A stretch of 64,000 nucleotides of DNA from Bacteroidetes bacterium HGW-Bacteroidetes-6 (GCA_002842495.1 PHDB01000002.1:62001-126000); one strand, 5' to 3'; shown: positions 1 to 8,539, counted from the first letter of the stretch. Numbers and translations are program-made. Notes: generated by a model from the letters alone, not told the origin.

Positions 1-2
1 AT

Positions 3-317
3 TTCGATTTTGCAAAAGCAACACTGCGACCCGAATCGTATCCTTCGTTGAACGAACTAGCCGATTTACTCAAGGCAAAACCAACAATGACTATCGAAGT
101 AGGTGGGCACACTGACGATGTAGGCGACGACCAGTCGAATATGGTGCTATCGCAACAGCGCGCCGATGCTGTTCGAAACTACCTGATCGGCAAAGGAATT
201 CCATCGGGTCGTGTTCAAGCCAAAGGCTATGGCGAAACCGTGCCGGTTGCTTCAGGTACCAGCGACGATGCCCGTCAAAAAAACCGCAGAACCGAGGTTA
301 AAATACTCACACAATAA
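3..317 (+). CDS. OmpA-family C-terminal domain protein (5' truncated by window edge)
   Basis: This is the 3' end of a gene that starts before the window. The reading frame is open from base 3, so the TTG at 48 is internal rather than a start. The visible ~104 residues form a complete OmpA/MotB-like peptidoglycan-binding domain. They begin with FDFAKATLRPES, continue with the TIEVGGHTDDVG core, and then show SQQRADAVRNYL, GIPSGRVQAKGYGE and NRRTEVKI, which are hallmarks of the family. Such domains bind the peptide stem of peptidoglycan and anchor outer-membrane proteins or lipoproteins to the cell wall. The N-terminal part is unseen, so it could be a barrel porin, a lipoprotein (Pal-like) or a protein with TPR/WD40-like N-terminal repeats, which are common in this phylum. 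The next gene is convergent. Confidence 0.9.
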   Translation, partial: FDFAKATLRPESYPSLNELADLLKAKPTMTIEVGGHTDDVGDDQSNMVLSQQRADAVRNYLIGKGIPSGRVQAKGYGETVPVASGTSDDARQKNRRTEVKILTQ

Positions 318-380
318 TCTTGATTTAAAAATTTCCAATTGATTATCACGCAACTCTCTCTCTCACGACCTCTTCTTCTT

Positions 381-1115
381 TCAATGCCAAATAAAAAGCC
401 ATTTCACGCTTTTGTATAATCCAATGGCAACATAGCCAAGTATTCCGGGCTGTGTTCGTTCGGTAAGCGAAACATTGATAAGTGAATAATCAACTTGCTG
501 TTTGTAGTTGTTTTTTTGCATTTCCAGCAAATCGATTTCTTTGTTAAGCCGTTCCAATTCTTTTTCAACTTCGAGTGCGGCTTTAACATCTTCGGCTTTT
601 GACAACAATTCCAGATAGCGGGTCCGAGCCTTATACGCATTATCGAGGCGAATTGTCAAATTGTTGTATTCCATGGTGATATCGGTTCCGTACACATTTT
701 TTGAAGTCATCTTACCCATCTTTTGCAAATCGGCCAGAGCCTTGTCAAGGTTTTCCGATTTCACCCGAATTGATGTGTAGCTATTGCTTACTGAAACGAC
801 ATATCCCTCGTATTTTTTTGCCGTAGCAATAATGCTGGAATTTGCCGAATCGATATTTCTAACCGTAACATCAATCCGGGCGTTATAAATAATCATTTGG
901 CTGACATTAAAAGCCTGATTGCTTTCTTCGGAACTCAAGTCTGCTTTACCTCCACTCATATCGCCGTATTGCGCAGGAATACCTCCGGCAACAGAAGCCA
1001 TGTCGGATCCATAACGTGTGTTGGAGTAATAAGATGATGACGAACGGTATCGCGCACTGGTGTTGCAAGCCGAGAGTAAAGCGGCTACTACAAAAACAAA
1101 AAGTATTGATTTCAT
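381..1115 (-). CDS. DUF4349-type lipoprotein
   Basis: A 244-residue exported lipoprotein: the N-terminus is a hydrophobic signal followed by LLSAC, a lipobox with Cys17. A Ser/Tyr-rich linker (about 18-45) follows. The rest resembles the DUF4349 family: a beta-rich part (IIYNARIDVTVRNIDSA) and a segment in which residues are scored along an extended strand (GYVVSVSNS). A long charged helix at about 160-205 (rich in K/E, probable coiled coil) comes next, and a hydrophobic stretch sits near the C-terminus (LGYVAIGLYKSVKWLFIW). Family members are envelope proteins of unknown biochemical role. It is followed on the same strand by nothing; the upstream gene on the strand is the Bax-inhibitor-like gene, separated by a terminator, so this gene is probably transcribed on its own. 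Confidence 0.7.
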   Translation of the reverse strand: MKSILFVFVVAALLSACNTSARYRSSSSYYSNTRYGSDMASVAGGIPAQYGDMSGGKADLSSEESNQAFNVSQMIIYNARIDVTVRNIDSANSSIIATAKKYEGYVVSVSNSYTSIRVKSENLDKALADLQKMGKMTSKNVYGTDITMEYNNLTIRLDNAYKARTRYLELLSKAEDVKAALEVEKELERLNKEIDLLEMQKNNYKQQVDYSLINVSLTERTQPGILGYVAIGLYKSVKWLFIWH

Positions 1116-1156
1116 CTTTTTTGATGCAATTTACAAAAATTGAATTATCAAACAAA

Positions 1157-1188
1157 AAAAGCACTCTTCCATAAGAAAAAGTGCTTTT
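1157..1188 (-). terminator. Rho-independent terminator after the Bax-inhibitor-like gene
   Basis: AAAAGCACT (1157-1165) pairs with AGTGCTTTT (1180-1188). Read on the minus strand the stem is followed by a T run, which is the expected layout for termination of the gene ending at 1208. Confidence 0.7.
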
Positions 1189-1207
1189 AGTATTATTCCG
1201 GAAATGA

Positions 1208-1927
1208 TTAACGGCGACTCAGCAAGCGCAGAATCAACAAGAAAAGATTGATAAAGTTCAAATAAAGTCTCAAGGCGCTCATGATAGCCATTTTGCGACC
1301 CGTTTCGGGATTTGCCATAGCATATTGTCCGTCTTGTTTTATGCGTTGCATATCGTAGGCGATAAGTCCAGTGAACACCAATACGCCAACTACGCAAATA
1401 ACCAGATCCATCATGTCGTTGTGCATAAACAGGTTTACCGCACTTGCTATGATAATACCAAAAAGACCCATTATCATGATGTTTCCAAAACGTGTTAGAT
1501 CAATTTTGGTTGTATAGCCTGCAATAGCCATAACGGCAAACAAGCCGCTGGAAATTGCAAACGCCAGAAAAATAGTTCCCAGCTGAAATGCCAGAAAAAC
1601 AAAACCCAAGCTGGCTCCCATTAACGCAGAATAAATCAGAAAAACAACCGTTAAAGCAGGAGCCGAAAGTTTGTTGTAGCCCAAAGACATCAGTAAAACA
1701 AGTCCAAATGGAGCAAACATAACAATCCAGCCAAGAGGTGTGAATCCCGACGAACCATACAAAAGTCGTATAAGAGAAATCTGTGTCCCAAACAAATAAG
1801 CAACAACTGCGGTAATAATAAGAGCTGCAAACATCCATGTAAAGACATTTGCCACAAAACCGGCTTTTATGCCAGTGTTTTCGCGGGTAAACACCTGCGG
1901 TTCGGAATTGGAGAATTGACTATCCAT
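1208..1927 (-). CDS. Bax inhibitor-1/YccA-family membrane protein
   Basis: This 239-residue protein has seven predicted membrane segments starting near residue 25 (KAGFVANVFTWMFAALIITAV). The family is the TMBIM/BI-1 group (E. coli YccA/YbhL), inner-membrane proteins; bacterial homologues have been described as pH-sensitive calcium-leak channels or as modulators of FtsH. Family-like features seen are FTPLGWIVMFAPFGLVLLMS, the repeated small-residue helices, GLIAYDMQRIK before the last segment, and MSALRLYLNFINLFLLILRLL at the C-terminus (helix with D and R residues typical of BI-1). Length is normal. It is monocistronic, with a TAnnTTTG promoter box 17 bases upstream and a terminator downstream. 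Confidence 0.88.
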   Translation of the reverse strand: MDSQFSNSEPQVFTRENTGIKAGFVANVFTWMFAALIITAVVAYLFGTQISLIRLLYGSSGFTPLGWIVMFAPFGLVLLMSLGYNKLSAPALTVVFLIYSALMGASLGFVFLAFQLGTIFLAFAISSGLFAVMAIAGYTTKIDLTRFGNIMIMGLFGIIIASAVNLFMHNDMMDLVICVVGVLVFTGLIAYDMQRIKQDGQYAMANPETGRKMAIMSALRLYLNFINLFLLILRLLSRR

Positions 1928-1943
1928 ACCTTTTGTTTTTTTT

Positions 1944-1951
1944 CAAAATTA
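1944..1951 (-). promoter_or_regulatory. Bacteroidota -7 promoter box for the Bax-inhibitor-like gene
   Basis: On the minus strand this reads TAATTTTG, matching TAnnTTTG. It lies 17 bases before the ATG at 1927. No good -33 TTTG is visible. Confidence 0.4.
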
Positions 1952-1986
1952 AAAAATCTTTTGATACTGATCTATTTAAAAAAGTT

Positions 1987-3474
1987 CTAAAACCCAATTT
2001 TATTCACAAAATACACTTTACGTTTTTCTTTTCCGTTTTTGATTACCTGACTGCCATATGCCAAAAAATAGTTGCCATACCAGTAATCAATATTGGAAAA
2101 GGCACGCTTTGTTGATTCGGATTCGTTTCCTGTTCCCATTATTTCTTCTTTTTTGTCGCTGAGAATACCTCCATCAAAATCGACAATTTTTGTTACAATG
2201 TATTTTCCAACAGTAAATACCATGCTGATTTGCGATGCAGTTTGAGAAGAAATAGCAATGAAACGTTTTACATAAAAAGGCTTATAATTGGGAAACATTT
2301 CGAAACACACGTCCCACATCAATTCCCCTTCGAGAGAAAATTTGGCTAAAACTGCATGGGTGTATTGATAGCCATCAAAAACTGTTCGCGTATGTGTAAC
2401 TGTTGTTCCGTTAGGTCCAGCCGTCGTATATGTTTCGGTTCTGTACGTTGGATAATAGGCTTCGCCTAAAAAGAGATACCCGTCGTCGAGAACAACCACA
2501 TCATGGTCGGCAATAAAATAATCAAAAGTCAGTTCTTTGCCCACGGCTTCTTTTTTCGCTTTTTTCTTTTCAATTTTTGCTTGTTTTTTTTCGGGCAAAT
2601 ACGACAAAAAGTCTTTCAAATCCAAAAAATTGTAGTAGCGAATATAGTTGACTGTTCCATCTTCAACTTCTCCAAAGAAAAGACCTTCGGACATCGCACC
2701 CTTTTTTGCGTAGGTTCCTGTTATAACAAGTTTGTTTTCCGAAATGCGACAACCCGAAACCGATACAAGGTTATTGTCAGCAACTCCGGCAAGTCGTAAA
2801 GGGGCTTCTATGTTGCCATCCTCTGAAATCCGGGTCATATACAACTCAAGTTGTCCTTTTGTAGGATAGGCTCTGGTAAAAGAAAGAATTTCTTTCGATT
2901 TTTCTAAAATTTGGTAATTTTCGTTGTACAGTTTTTTGGGGTTGTACGCTGCAATAGAGATTGGAATACTTATCCCCTTTCCTGTTTCAAGGTCGACTTT
3001 GTAAATAAAGTTGGTTGTTTTAATTCTCGCCATAAAAAACGCATAATCACCCAAAACCTTCATATCAGTCATATATGCTTTCGCTGGCAGAACACCATTG
3101 GTTTTCGAAATCGAAACATCCTGCATATCTACTTTTATAATAACAAATTCGCGTTTTTTATTTGAGTAAATATTGAACACAAAATCGTCGTTGTAATACA
3201 TTTCGTCGAACCGCATGCCTTTGGGAATAAGAACGGTTTCTGTTTTTTCGAGCTCCAGGTCTTGATTGTACAAGTCGTATTTTACTTCCTGCTGATCATC
3301 TACCAATTTATTGGCAGTTGATTCAAGTAGAAAAAACCCTTTCGACGACTCGTAAATGGTTTCGCCACTATAGCCATCGCGAAGATCGAATTCGATACGC
3401 TTTTCATACGTAAGCTGTGCTGATAATTCTGCTGTCAGACACAATAAAAAAAGAACAAAAAAAAGATGCTTCAT
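1987..3474 (-). CDS. Exported protein of unknown function
   Basis: A 495-residue protein whose N-terminus is a clear signal peptide (hydrophobic core then LSAQ, cleavage near residue 19). I do not recognise a catalytic domain. The sequence is beta-rich with many aromatic residues and repeated strand patterns of the kind seen in proteins with a beta-propeller-like fold (for example YDLYNQDLELEKTE, FLARIK-type strands). It also has a lysine-rich stretch around 305-320 (QAKIEKKKAKKEA) and a Thr-rich loop (about 362-378). There is no T9SS sorting domain at the C-terminus, which ends KVYFVNKIGF. It is likely periplasmic or outer-membrane associated. It is transcribed alone from a TATATTTG box just upstream. 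Confidence 0.75.
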   Translation of the reverse strand: MKHLFFVLFLLCLTAELSAQLTYEKRIEFDLRDGYSGETIYESSKGFFLLESTANKLVDDQQEVKYDLYNQDLELEKTETVLIPKGMRFDEMYYNDDFVFNIYSNKKREFVIIKVDMQDVSISKTNGVLPAKAYMTDMKVLGDYAFFMARIKTTNFIYKVDLETGKGISIPISIAAYNPKKLYNENYQILEKSKEILSFTRAYPTKGQLELYMTRISEDGNIEAPLRLAGVADNNLVSVSGCRISENKLVITGTYAKKGAMSEGLFFGEVEDGTVNYIRYYNFLDLKDFLSYLPEKKQAKIEKKKAKKEAVGKELTFDYFIADHDVVVLDDGYLFLGEAYYPTYRTETYTTAGPNGTTVTHTRTVFDGYQYTHAVLAKFSLEGELMWDVCFEMFPNYKPFYVKRFIAISSQTASQISMVFTVGKYIVTKIVDFDGGILSDKKEEIMGTGNESESTKRAFSNIDYWYGNYFLAYGSQVIKNGKEKRKVYFVNKIGF

Positions 3475-3493
3475 TTGATATTTTATTTTTCAG

Positions 3494-3501
3494 CAAATAT
3501 A
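3494..3501 (-). promoter_or_regulatory. Bacteroidota -7 promoter box for the exported protein gene
   Basis: Minus strand reads TATATTTG, a match to TAnnTTTG, 20 bases before the ATG at 3474. Confidence 0.5.
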
Positions 3502-3610
3502 CAATTTAAGCTGTTTGTTAACATGCGTGGTTTTTTATTTGTACTACACATTTTTAGAACAACATCGCTTTCTACAATTGCTGTTTTTGCATGTATGAAC
3601 AAAATCCTTG

Positions 3611-3777
3611 ATGCTATTATTTCCTTTTTCACTTTTTGCGCAAAGTGAAAACAAAAACGCAATAACATACTACAGTGGATTTGAATTGCCGGTAGATAGA
3701 GAATACTTAAACTATCACTCTTTTCATCCTATGGTAGAATTTTTACAGATATTAATCCCGATAAAACTGCCGTTTGA
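3611..3777 (+). pseudogene. Relic of an exported protein gene (N-terminus only)
   Basis: ATG at 3611 opens MLLFPFSLFAQ, a short but convincing signal peptide ending in AQ, followed by SENKNAITYYSGFELPVDRE, which reads like the mature start of a periplasmic or outer-membrane protein. Near 3730 the frame appears to slip: frame 2 runs on as unconvincing sequence to 3859. Frame 1, taken up after NYHSFHP, gives GRIFTDINPDKTAV and then TGA at 3777. No further coding sequence follows. The best reading is a decayed fragment. The alternative is a genuine short secreted peptide. The parent family is not recognised. Confidence 0.35.
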
Positions 3778-3864
3778 TAAGTGCCTAAAAAGAGAGCATT
3801 TTGCATTTAACTGCGGTAGCGTTGTGAAAAAGCCTTTCAGGTTTTTTCACAACAATTAATATAA

Positions 3865-3899
3865 AAACCCACGAAAGCTTTTTACACTATCGTGGGTTT
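3865..3899 (-). terminator. Terminator of the carboxyltransferase/biotin-carrier operon
   Basis: AAACCCACGA (3865-3874) pairs perfectly with TCGTGGGTTT (3890-3899). On the minus strand the hairpin is followed by a T-rich run. It sits 29 bases past the stop of the biotin carrier gene. Confidence 0.75.
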
Positions 3900-3927
3900 G
3901 GTCTAGAATATAAATTCCTTTGGAGAA

Positions 3928-4251
3928 CTATTTAAATTCAACCATCAGAAAATTTTTAGGGACACGCTCGCCTGTTTTAATATTGATAGCTTTAATAGTG
4001 CCACTTACGGGAGCCAGAATTTTGTTGTACATTTTCATAGCTTCGAGTTCAAGCATAATTTCACCAGCTTCTACTTTTTTCCCTGTTTTGATAAAAATTT
4101 GCCGTACCGTTCCGGGAATGGCTGAGTAAACCATTTTCAAATCAGTTGGTTGCCACATGACGCGGTTTTTAAACTTTTTCGTTAGCAGCGTATTGTATTT
4201 AGCCGTATGAATTGAAAAAGATTCAAGTTTCAGATCGTTATTTTCTTCCAT
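3928..4251 (-). CDS. Biotin carboxyl carrier protein (acyl-CoA carboxylase/decarboxylase)
   Basis: This 107-residue protein ends in a biotin/lipoyl-attachment domain (about residues 38-107). The biotinyl lysine is K73 in ELEAMKMYN. The paired beta-hairpins are visible as YSAIPGTVRQIFIKTGKKVEAGE and ILAPVSGTIKAINIKTGERV. It carries CO2 between a carboxylase or decarboxylase and the carboxyltransferase encoded 13 bases upstream, so the two very likely form one complex acting on propionyl-CoA/methylmalonyl-CoA. The first ~35 residues (basic, FKNRVMWQPTDL) are not a Pro/Ala-rich linker as in many BCCPs and may be a docking segment. No biotin carboxylase or membrane decarboxylase subunit gene is in the window. 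Confidence 0.88.
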   Translation of the reverse strand: MEENNDLKLESFSIHTAKYNTLLTKKFKNRVMWQPTDLKMVYSAIPGTVRQIFIKTGKKVEAGEIMLELEAMKMYNKILAPVSGTIKAINIKTGERVPKNFLMVEFK

Positions 4252-4264
4252 GGCAATTGAATTA

Positions 4265-5809
4265 TTAGAATGGTGGAATTCCGTGTTTTTTGAATGGACG
4301 ATTTACGGTTTTTTGAACTGAAACGTCAAGAGCATGTGAAATAAAGCTACGGGTTTCGGAAGGATTAATTACCGCATCAACATGGCCGTAAGCAGCGGCA
4401 ACGTAAGGGTTGGCAAATTTATCTTTGTATTCCTGTACTTTCTTCAGACGCATATCTTCTGGGTTTTCAGCTCCTTGTATTTCGCTTCGGAAAATAATAT
4501 TTGCTGCTCCTTCGGGGCCCATAACAGCAATTTCGGCTGTTGGCCATGCAAAGACGAAGTCAGCACGCAAGTGACGCGACGACATAGCAATATAACCACC
4601 ACCATAAGCTTTACGAAGAATAACGGTGATTTTGGGCACCGAAGCTTCGCTGTAAGCATACAAAATCTTAGCTCCATGACGAATAACACCAGCGTGTTCC
4701 TGGTCAACACCCGGCAAATAGCCCGGAAGGTCAACCAACGTGATGATTGGAATATTGAACGCGTCGCAAAAACGAATAAAGCGGGCTGCTTTGTCGCTGC
4801 TGTCAACATCAAGAACACCAGCCAAAACCAATGGCTGGTTAGCTACAAAACCAACTGTATCACCTTCAATTCTCGAAAAACCAATAACGATGTTTGGAGC
4901 AAACAGTTCCTGAACTTCGAAAAAGTCGCTATTATCGGCAACAGACCTAATAATACTACGAATATCGTATGGTTCCTTCGGGTCGGTTGGGAAAATACTT
5001 GATATTTTGAAGTGTTTCTTCGGTTTTTCGGATTCAAAACGCTCTGCTTTTTTCGAATTATTCCAGGGAATATAGGAAAGCAGGTTTTTGATTTGTGCAA
5101 AGCATTCGAATTCGTTGTTGGCAAAGAAATGAGCATTGCCTGTTGTTTCGGCATGAACACGAGCTCCACCAAGTTCTTCCATTGAAATTTCTTCACCAAG
5201 CACTGTTTTAATAACTTCAGGGCCGGTAATAAACATTTTCGAAATGTTGTCCACCACAAAAACAAAGTCGGTAAGAGCTGGACTGTAAACTGCACCACCG
5301 GCACAGGGCCCAAGAATAACCGATATCTGAGGAATAACACCCGAAGCCAATGTGTTGAGATAAAATATCTCGCCATAACCCGCAAGCGAGTTTACACCTT
5401 CCTGAATACGTGCTCCTCCCGAATCGTTGATTCCAATTAAGGGCACTTTCATTTTCATGGCGTGATCCATGATTTTTGTAATCTTCTTGGCATGTGCATA
5501 GCCAAGTGAACCTCCCGCTACTGTAAAATCTTGCGCAAAAATGCAAATGGGATATCCATTCACCGTCCCGGTTCCGGTAACAACACCATCGCCAGGAAGG
5601 TGTTTTTTGTCCATATCAAAGTCTTTTCCGGCATGTTCCACAAATAAATCATATTCGTGAAATGAATCCGGATCGAGCAATGCTAAAATGCGCTCACGTG
5701 CTGTCAGCTTGCCCATGGCTACCTGCTTGGCAATGGCCTTTTGACCACCTCCCTGACTTGCAGTCAGAACACGCTTTCGGAGATCCATCGATTTCGATCG
5801 TATTGACAT
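4265..5809 (-). CDS. Propionyl-CoA carboxylase / methylmalonyl-CoA decarboxylase carboxyltransferase subunit
   Basis: A crotonase-fold carboxyltransferase of about 514 residues, the normal length for PccB/MmdA. It has the N-terminal half with GKLTARERILALLDPDSF and the acyl-CoA oxyanion region GGSLGYAHAKKI and DSGGARIQEGV, with the GPCAGGAVYSPALTDF segment. The C-terminal half has FCDAFNIPIITLVDLPGYLPG, YGGGYIAMSSRHL and MGPEGAANIIF. It moves CO2 between biotin and propionyl-CoA. In fermenting Bacteroidota such proteins usually act in succinate to propionate conversion. The frame is open to 5875. I prefer the ATG at 5809 (MSIRSKSMDLRKR), preceded by AAAGAG, because the extra 22 residues upstream are not family-like; MDLRKR at 5788 is also possible. 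PccB versus MmdA cannot be settled from sequence alone. Confidence 0.9.
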   Translation of the reverse strand: MSIRSKSMDLRKRVLTASQGGGQKAIAKQVAMGKLTARERILALLDPDSFHEYDLFVEHAGKDFDMDKKHLPGDGVVTGTGTVNGYPICIFAQDFTVAGGSLGYAHAKKITKIMDHAMKMKVPLIGINDSGGARIQEGVNSLAGYGEIFYLNTLASGVIPQISVILGPCAGGAVYSPALTDFVFVVDNISKMFITGPEVIKTVLGEEISMEELGGARVHAETTGNAHFFANNEFECFAQIKNLLSYIPWNNSKKAERFESEKPKKHFKISSIFPTDPKEPYDIRSIIRSVADNSDFFEVQELFAPNIVIGFSRIEGDTVGFVANQPLVLAGVLDVDSSDKAARFIRFCDAFNIPIITLVDLPGYLPGVDQEHAGVIRHGAKILYAYSEASVPKITVILRKAYGGGYIAMSSRHLRADFVFAWPTAEIAVMGPEGAANIIFRSEIQGAENPEDMRLKKVQEYKDKFANPYVAAAYGHVDAVINPSETRSFISHALDVSVQKTVNRPFKKHGIPPF

Positions 5810-6208
5810 ACTCTTTGTTTTGGTTAAACTCTTTTCGTTTTTAAAAACGTGCAAAGTAAAGAAATAATTTTTCAATGGTTTTTCTTATCAAATCTACTGT
5901 TTATGTGTATTCTGTTTTTTCAATGCCTGATTTTATGCCGTTCTTGCTGAAAAATATTTCAAACCCGGCTTTTAACATTTTTTAACGTGAGCGTTTTTCT
6001 TATACATCGACAACCGTTTTGTTTTCTTACAATAAAACCCTGTTTATTTACCTGTGCATTCTTGCCTGATACTAAAATAAACACTGAACAGAGCAGCATA
6101 TGCATTTGATAATTTGATTACCGGGATACTTAGCTATTTTGTATTTTTGTTCCACAAAGACAGCGAAAAACAAAAAAGAAATTTGACCATTATTTAAGTA
6201 ACTACAGA
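5810..6208. other. Divergent intergenic region (carboxyltransferase / KAS III)
   Basis: About 400 bases of AT-rich DNA between divergent genes. I see one good -7 box for the rightward gene at 6142-6149 and no ORF or stable hairpin. It probably holds promoters in both directions; none could be assigned confidently to the leftward operon. Confidence 0.5.
6142..6149 (+). promoter_or_regulatory. Bacteroidota -7 promoter box for the KAS III gene
   Basis: TATTTTTG matches TAnnTTTG and lies 59 bases before the ATG at 6209. A TTTG occurs at 6113-6116 but the spacing is longer than usual. Confidence 0.4.
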
Positions 6209-7156
6209 ATGTTTATTAACCGGATTTTTCATTATCTGCCCGAAAACAGGTTAGACAATGCATACTTTGCCCAAAAAACAGGCATGTCGGAAGCCGATAT
6301 TTTTAAAAAATCAGGAATAAAAACACGTTTGCGTGCCGGAGTTCTAGAGAACACCAATAATATGTCGCTTAAAGCTGTTGCTGCTGGTAATGGTCAATAT
6401 CCATTCGAGCTTCAAACAATTGACTTGATCATTGGAGCAACATATACCGCTTTTGACAACATTGCAACAATTGCACACGAAGTACAGCGTAAATTCAACA
6501 TAGCCGGAGCACGCGCCCTGATGGTGTCTTCGGCTTGCTCTTCGTATGTAAACGCAATGGAAATAATTCAGGGCTATTACGCTACAGGAAAAACCGACCA
6601 TTCGTTGGTACTTGCTGTCGAAAACAACAGTCGGTTTAGTTGCGATTCCAACCCTCAGGCTGGTCATTTGTGGGGCGATGCGGCAACAGCCACATTTATT
6701 TCGCGCGAGAAAGTGGGCAAAAAGTCGTTACGTGTAATTGATGTTATAAGTGAAGGAATGGGACAAATGGGTGTTGGCCCCAATGGCGTGTTTTTAAGAC
6801 CTGTCGATGGCGGATTGCAAATGCCCGAAGGAAGAGATGTGTTTGTAAAGGCTATCGAGATTATGACCCGCTACATCAACGACATTGTTGAGCGTAATGG
6901 TTTTCAGATGTCAGATGTTCAGTATGTTGTTCCTCACCAAGCCAATGCGCGTATCATTAATCAGATATCAAAGAATCTTGCTTTTCCCGTTTCAAATGTG
7001 TTGATGAATATCGAAAAATATGGCAATACCGGTTGCGCCAGCACACCGCTGGTTCTTTCCGAAAATTGGGATTGCTTTCAATTTGGCGACCTTATTGCGC
7101 TTGCTGTTTTTGGTGGTGGCTACTCGGCCGGAGCCATGTTGTTAAGAGTGGTTTAG
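6209..7156 (+). CDS. 3-oxoacyl-ACP synthase III family protein (KAS III, FabH-like)
   Basis: 315 residues, thiolase fold. The catalytic triad of KAS III enzymes is present: Cys110 in MVSSACSSYV, His243 in VVPHQANARI and Asn273 in KYGNTGCAST. The C-terminal GGGYSAGAMLLRV is also characteristic. KAS III enzymes start fatty-acid or related acyl-chain synthesis by condensing an acyl-CoA with malonyl-ACP. The N-terminus (AQKTGMSEADIFKKSGIKTR) carries the usual WI..RTGI-type region in a divergent form. The gene stands alone, away from acpP/fabD/fabG, which suggests a specialised or second FabH (branched-chain priming or a secondary product) rather than the housekeeping copy. That is inference. Confidence 0.88.
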   Translation: MFINRIFHYLPENRLDNAYFAQKTGMSEADIFKKSGIKTRLRAGVLENTNNMSLKAVAAGNGQYPFELQTIDLIIGATYTAFDNIATIAHEVQRKFNIAGARALMVSSACSSYVNAMEIIQGYYATGKTDHSLVLAVENNSRFSCDSNPQAGHLWGDAATATFISREKVGKKSLRVIDVISEGMGQMGVGPNGVFLRPVDGGLQMPEGRDVFVKAIEIMTRYINDIVERNGFQMSDVQYVVPHQANARIINQISKNLAFPVSNVLMNIEKYGNTGCASTPLVLSENWDCFQFGDLIALAVFGGGYSAGAMLLRVV

Positions 7157-7208
7157 TTGTTTGAGGAGAAGTGTTATACCTCGTTACTTCCGAAAACACA
7201 AAAGTTTC

Positions 7209-8516
7209 TCATCTTGGATGCGATAGAACCACGTCAATATAGGTTTTCCAATCCCAAAAACGGTTACCATAGAAACAACCATCCCAGCAATACGTCATTT
7301 TGAGATTGAATGCAATCATTACCACCACAAGAGTAAAAAATAAAACCCTGACATACGCTTTACTTGCCCAAACCCTAATAAAAAGTTGAGTAAGCGGAAC
7401 ACTAAAAACAGCATAATACTCTATATAGCTACGAGCACCAAACGAACAACCAAACCCCCAATCCCACCACGAAGCAAACACGTACGAAATAATAAAAAAC
7501 AACAAGAGCAACAATAAGCCATCTGTTTTTTTATGCCAAGTTGAATATACGAGTGCAAACAAAATAATAAGAAAAAACGGAGTATATAAAAACAATCCAT
7601 TGTTTGGAGAAAACCACGTTTGTAAAAGTTGTGGATTGAGCCAGTTGAAGCCTTCTTTACCATACGAATAGAAAAAAAACGAACCATATGTATATTGCCA
7701 GTAAATCAATTGTGGCAAAATAGAAACAAAAAAACCAACAGAAGCCGGTATTAACCGAACAGGTTTTATGAGTTTTCCAAACCGGGATCTCAGATTGTTT
7801 CGGTTTTCCGATTCAAGAAAAAGAGCAAAGAGCAAAAACAGTATGTTTGATGGCCGAATGAGCAAAATAAGACCGGCAAGAAAACCGGCAAGAACAAAAC
7901 CGGCAAACGTCGAATGAGCAAAATACCGGGTTTTTTGCAACAAATAGAGAAATAAGCTGAACAGAAAAAAGGAATAAATATGCGACATTCCACTTTCATC
8001 AACAGTATAGTAGTAAAGATTGGTTCCGGTGAATAACGAAAAAAGAACAAACCATATCAATTTACTGCGGAATCGTTTATACAAATAATTACCCAGAAAA
8101 AACAAGCCCAGAATCAAGTAAACTACAGCGGCAACGTCGATGGCCTTGTGATTCAATTTGGTAAAACCCGGAAACTCATGATTGTCGGGAGCCAGCAAAG
8201 CATTTGCGGCAAGAAAAAATGGCAATTGCAGTATAGCTACACCGCAGGAGTATTTTGTGTAGATTTTATTGTTTGTGATATTAAGCGAAAATCCACCACC
8301 CGTTTTTTCTTCGATAGAGTCGGGAAAAGCCAAGGCATTAAATCCATAATTAAAGCTTGCCGGAAGATATACAAAGTAACCGGCTTTGTCGGCCCATATT
8401 TGAGCATGATAATTATAAATACCCGATTTGCTGTGACGATTGAATGCCAGAAACATCACAATTCCGGTAAAAAGTAATATTCCTGCAAAAGATAAATATT
8501 TTATTCTGTATTTCAC
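7209..8516 (-). CDS. Multi-pass membrane protein, glycosyltransferase-like (GT-C type)
   Basis: About 435 residues with roughly ten membrane segments separated by short loops, and a large first periplasmic loop after the first helix (residues about 33-85, with HAQIWADKAGYFVYLPA). This layout, with an Asp in the first loop and aromatic-rich later loops (SWWDWGFGCSFGARSYIEY), resembles GT-C glycosyltransferases or related DUF2142/PMT-like proteins, but I cannot identify a family with certainty. The frame opens at a TTG (8534), but a TAGCTTTG promoter box overlaps that codon, so the GTG at 8516 (VKYRIKYLSFAG) is the likelier start. Neighbours give no functional hint. Confidence 0.65.
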   Translation of the reverse strand: MKYRIKYLSFAGILLFTGIVMFLAFNRHSKSGIYNYHAQIWADKAGYFVYLPASFNYGFNALAFPDSIEEKTGGGFSLNITNNKIYTKYSCGVAILQLPFFLAANALLAPDNHEFPGFTKLNHKAIDVAAVVYLILGLFFLGNYLYKRFRSKLIWFVLFSLFTGTNLYYYTVDESGMSHIYSFFLFSLFLYLLQKTRYFAHSTFAGFVLAGFLAGLILLIRPSNILFLLFALFLESENRNNLRSRFGKLIKPVRLIPASVGFFVSILPQLIYWQYTYGSFFFYSYGKEGFNWLNPQLLQTWFSPNNGLFLYTPFFLIILFALVYSTWHKKTDGLLLLLLFFIISYVFASWWDWGFGCSFGARSYIEYYAVFSVPLTQLFIRVWASKAYVRVLFFTLVVVMIAFNLKMTYCWDGCFYGNRFWDWKTYIDVVLSHPR

Positions 8517-8531
8517 CCCAAAAACTTTAGG

Positions 8532-8539
8532 CAAAGCTA
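8532..8539 (-). promoter_or_regulatory. Bacteroidota -7 promoter box setting the start of the membrane protein gene
   Basis: Minus strand reads TAGCTTTG (TAnnTTTG). It overlaps the TTG that opens the longest frame, so a transcript from here could only use a start further in, such as the GTG at 8516. Confidence 0.45.

Noticed and set aside
4382-5002. 206-codon plus-strand frame
   Set aside because: Lies opposite the carboxyltransferase gene and has no family-like motifs; a shadow frame.
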